NCBI RefSeq assembly: GCF_945873775.1
Contig: NZ_CAMCEC010000009.1
Span: 45,975 to 109,974, forward strand
Length of the DNA: 64,000 nt
Source: an uncultured Treponema sp.
GTDB taxonomy: Bacteria > Spirochaetota > Spirochaetia > Treponematales > Treponemataceae
Direction of reading: 5' to 3'
The notes under the pieces are model-generated. The model was not told where the DNA came from, made no database searches, and saw only the letters and a list, made by a program, of their open reading frames with translations. Positions 63,225 to 64,000 of the stretch are shown one piece after another; position 1 is the stretch's first letter, and every line of letters begins with the position of its first letter. A program made the translations under genes and the position numbers.

Positions 63225-63998
63225 CTAGTACTTTATAATCTGGTTTAAAGAGACCGTGTATTCTATCGTGGCGAGGAAGCTGCCCCCTTTTGCCAGCGAT
63301 GTCCTTTCCGGAAATATCTTGAAATAGAACCTTCTTGTCCTGTAGCCCGGGTTCTTTATGGAGTACGCATTTAGATGCTTTACAGGCTGGCTTTCAAGTC
63401 CCGGAAGCTGTATCCTCAGGTTTGTCTCTGCTCCCGCGGCGGAATTCTCAAGGTTGCGCTGTCCTATCACGATGTCCGCCTGGCGCATTGGAGGAATGAC
63501 CGCATAGAACCAGTCCTCGTCGATTATTTCTGCGCCGCCTGTTATGAATCCTACGCACGGCAGGCTGCATATCCTGTCGTATTCAAGGAATGTTGCGGTC
63601 TCCTCCGTGTTGTTCGGCTCGCACCCGTCGCTCCTGCATCCGGACGACCATCCGAAGGCTGCCTCCTTTCCCTCGAACAGCTTCCGCCCCCTTGTCTTGT
63701 CCAGCCTGTAGATGTACTTTCCGCCTTCCGCGAGGTCTGTGTCCGTGTAGCTTGTTTCCTTTCCCTCGTATATGCAGGAGAAGTACAGCTGCTCCTGGTC
63801 CGGGCTTCTCATCAGGCGGAATGTGTCCGCCGCGCAGTCTTCATTCCAGGAAAGATATACTGTGCGCTCAAGGCTTAGGGAGTCCGCGTCCGGCGTGTCG
63901 CAGAACGGGTCTTCCGCGCTCCTGAGGAGCAGGGCGTCGAATTCATTTATCGGGCTCGTGAGCCCGTGAAAATATGAAGCGAAGCGGAATATTTTCAC
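63225..63998 (-). CDS. Edge-truncated GC-rich protein with an FnIII-like domain, unknown
   Basis: The frame is open from the right window edge to a stop at 63225, giving at least 257 residues; the true start lies outside or is GTG 63998. The first ~20 codons run through two palindromes (GTGAAAATAT..ATATTTTCAC at 63967-63999 and CGGGCTC-GT-GAGCCCG at 63951-63966). LERTVYLSWNEDCAADTFRLMRSP and YIYRLDKTRG resemble a fibronectin type III domain; a Cys-rich CRSDGCEPNN and a C-terminal beta-rich part follow. It lies 16 nt upstream of the lipoprotein gene, on the same strand and of the same GC-rich composition. Confidence 0.55.
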   Translation of the reverse strand: MKIFRFASYFHGLTSPINEFDALLLRSAEDPFCDTPDADSLSLERTVYLSWNEDCAADTFRLMRSPDQEQLYFSCIYEGKETSYTDTDLAEGGKYIYRLDKTRGRKLFEGKEAAFGWSSGCRSDGCEPNNTEETATFLEYDRICSLPCVGFITGGAEIIDEDWFYAVIPPMRQADIVIGQRNLENSAAGAETNLRIQLPGLESQPVKHLNAYSIKNPGYRTRRFYFKIFPERTSLAKGGSFLATIEYTVSLNQIIKY

Positions 63999-64000
63999 AA

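Noticed and set aside
63375..63878. 167-aa plus-strand open frame in the GC-rich segment
   Set aside because: It is antisense to the edge-truncated protein, has no ribosome site and no recognisable domain; long shadows are expected at higher GC.

Overview
The window looks like the chromosome of a host-associated spirochaete of the genus Treponema, probably a gut or rumen type; the species cannot be told from sequence alone. The evidence is a V-type ATPase operon in the spirochaete/chlamydia order, flagellar rod genes behind a sigma-28-like promoter, a bactofilin, Rho with an Asn/Arg-rich insertion, many lipoproteins and leaky outer-membrane-type beta-barrels, and low GC apart from the last ~1.3 kb.

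Layout. 1-5.3 kb: two secreted caspase-like (C14) proteins, the second split by an in-frame TAG; a strongly AT-rich block crosses both. 5.3-8.2 kb (minus): a galactan locus with a secreted carbohydrate-binding protein, a two-repeat lipoprotein whose frame is broken at a 9-G tract, and a GH53 endo-galactanase. 8.2-13.4 kb: a YkgJ-type protein, dGTPase, 5-formyl-THF cyclo-ligase and an M16 protease homologue without its metal motif. 13.5-18.1 kb: a DUF4954 protein, a leucine leader peptide with attenuator ahead of leuA, and a 216-bp miniature element with inverted repeats. 18.2-24 kb: two FtsX-type permeases, a LolA-like protein, a barrel protein and two small spirochaetal proteins. 24-32.7 kb: galM and the V-ATPase operon. 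32.7-35 kb: ispG and a TPR-like protein. 35-42.5 kb (minus): an envelope-glycan operon (RdgB, a YidC-sulfatase fusion, a GT4 glycosyltransferase, a WbaP-type phosphotransferase and a POTRA/barrel protein). 42.5-46.6 kb (minus): a sigma-like protein, NrnA, a small exported protein, argF with ARG-box-like sites, and tRNA-CAU. 46.8-53.9 kb: MATE pump, a 20-bp-period tandem array, two exported proteins (one SPOR), a second GH53 with its own CBM, and plsC. 54-57.5 kb: zinc-ribbon protein, rpsT, HU, bactofilin, rho. 57.7-60.6 kb (minus): glgC and a GGDEF/EAL protein. 60.7-62.3 kb: flgF and flgG. 62.4-64 kb (minus): a GC-rich segment with a frameshifted lipoprotein and an edge-truncated gene.

How it fits together. 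The two GH53 loci, 45 kb apart, share a near-palindromic operator (core TCAACNCGNGTTGA) at the predicted start site of a strong sigma-70 promoter, which suggests one galactan regulon; its glycan-binding lipoprotein appears phase-variable through poly-G slippage, and a second G8 tract lies in the YidC-sulfatase gene. Many genes here have a -10 box only 6-8 nt before the ATG and no Shine-Dalgarno sequence, which implies frequent leaderless transcripts. A dispersed intergenic palindrome family (TGTCATT..CGGG..) marks several gene junctions.
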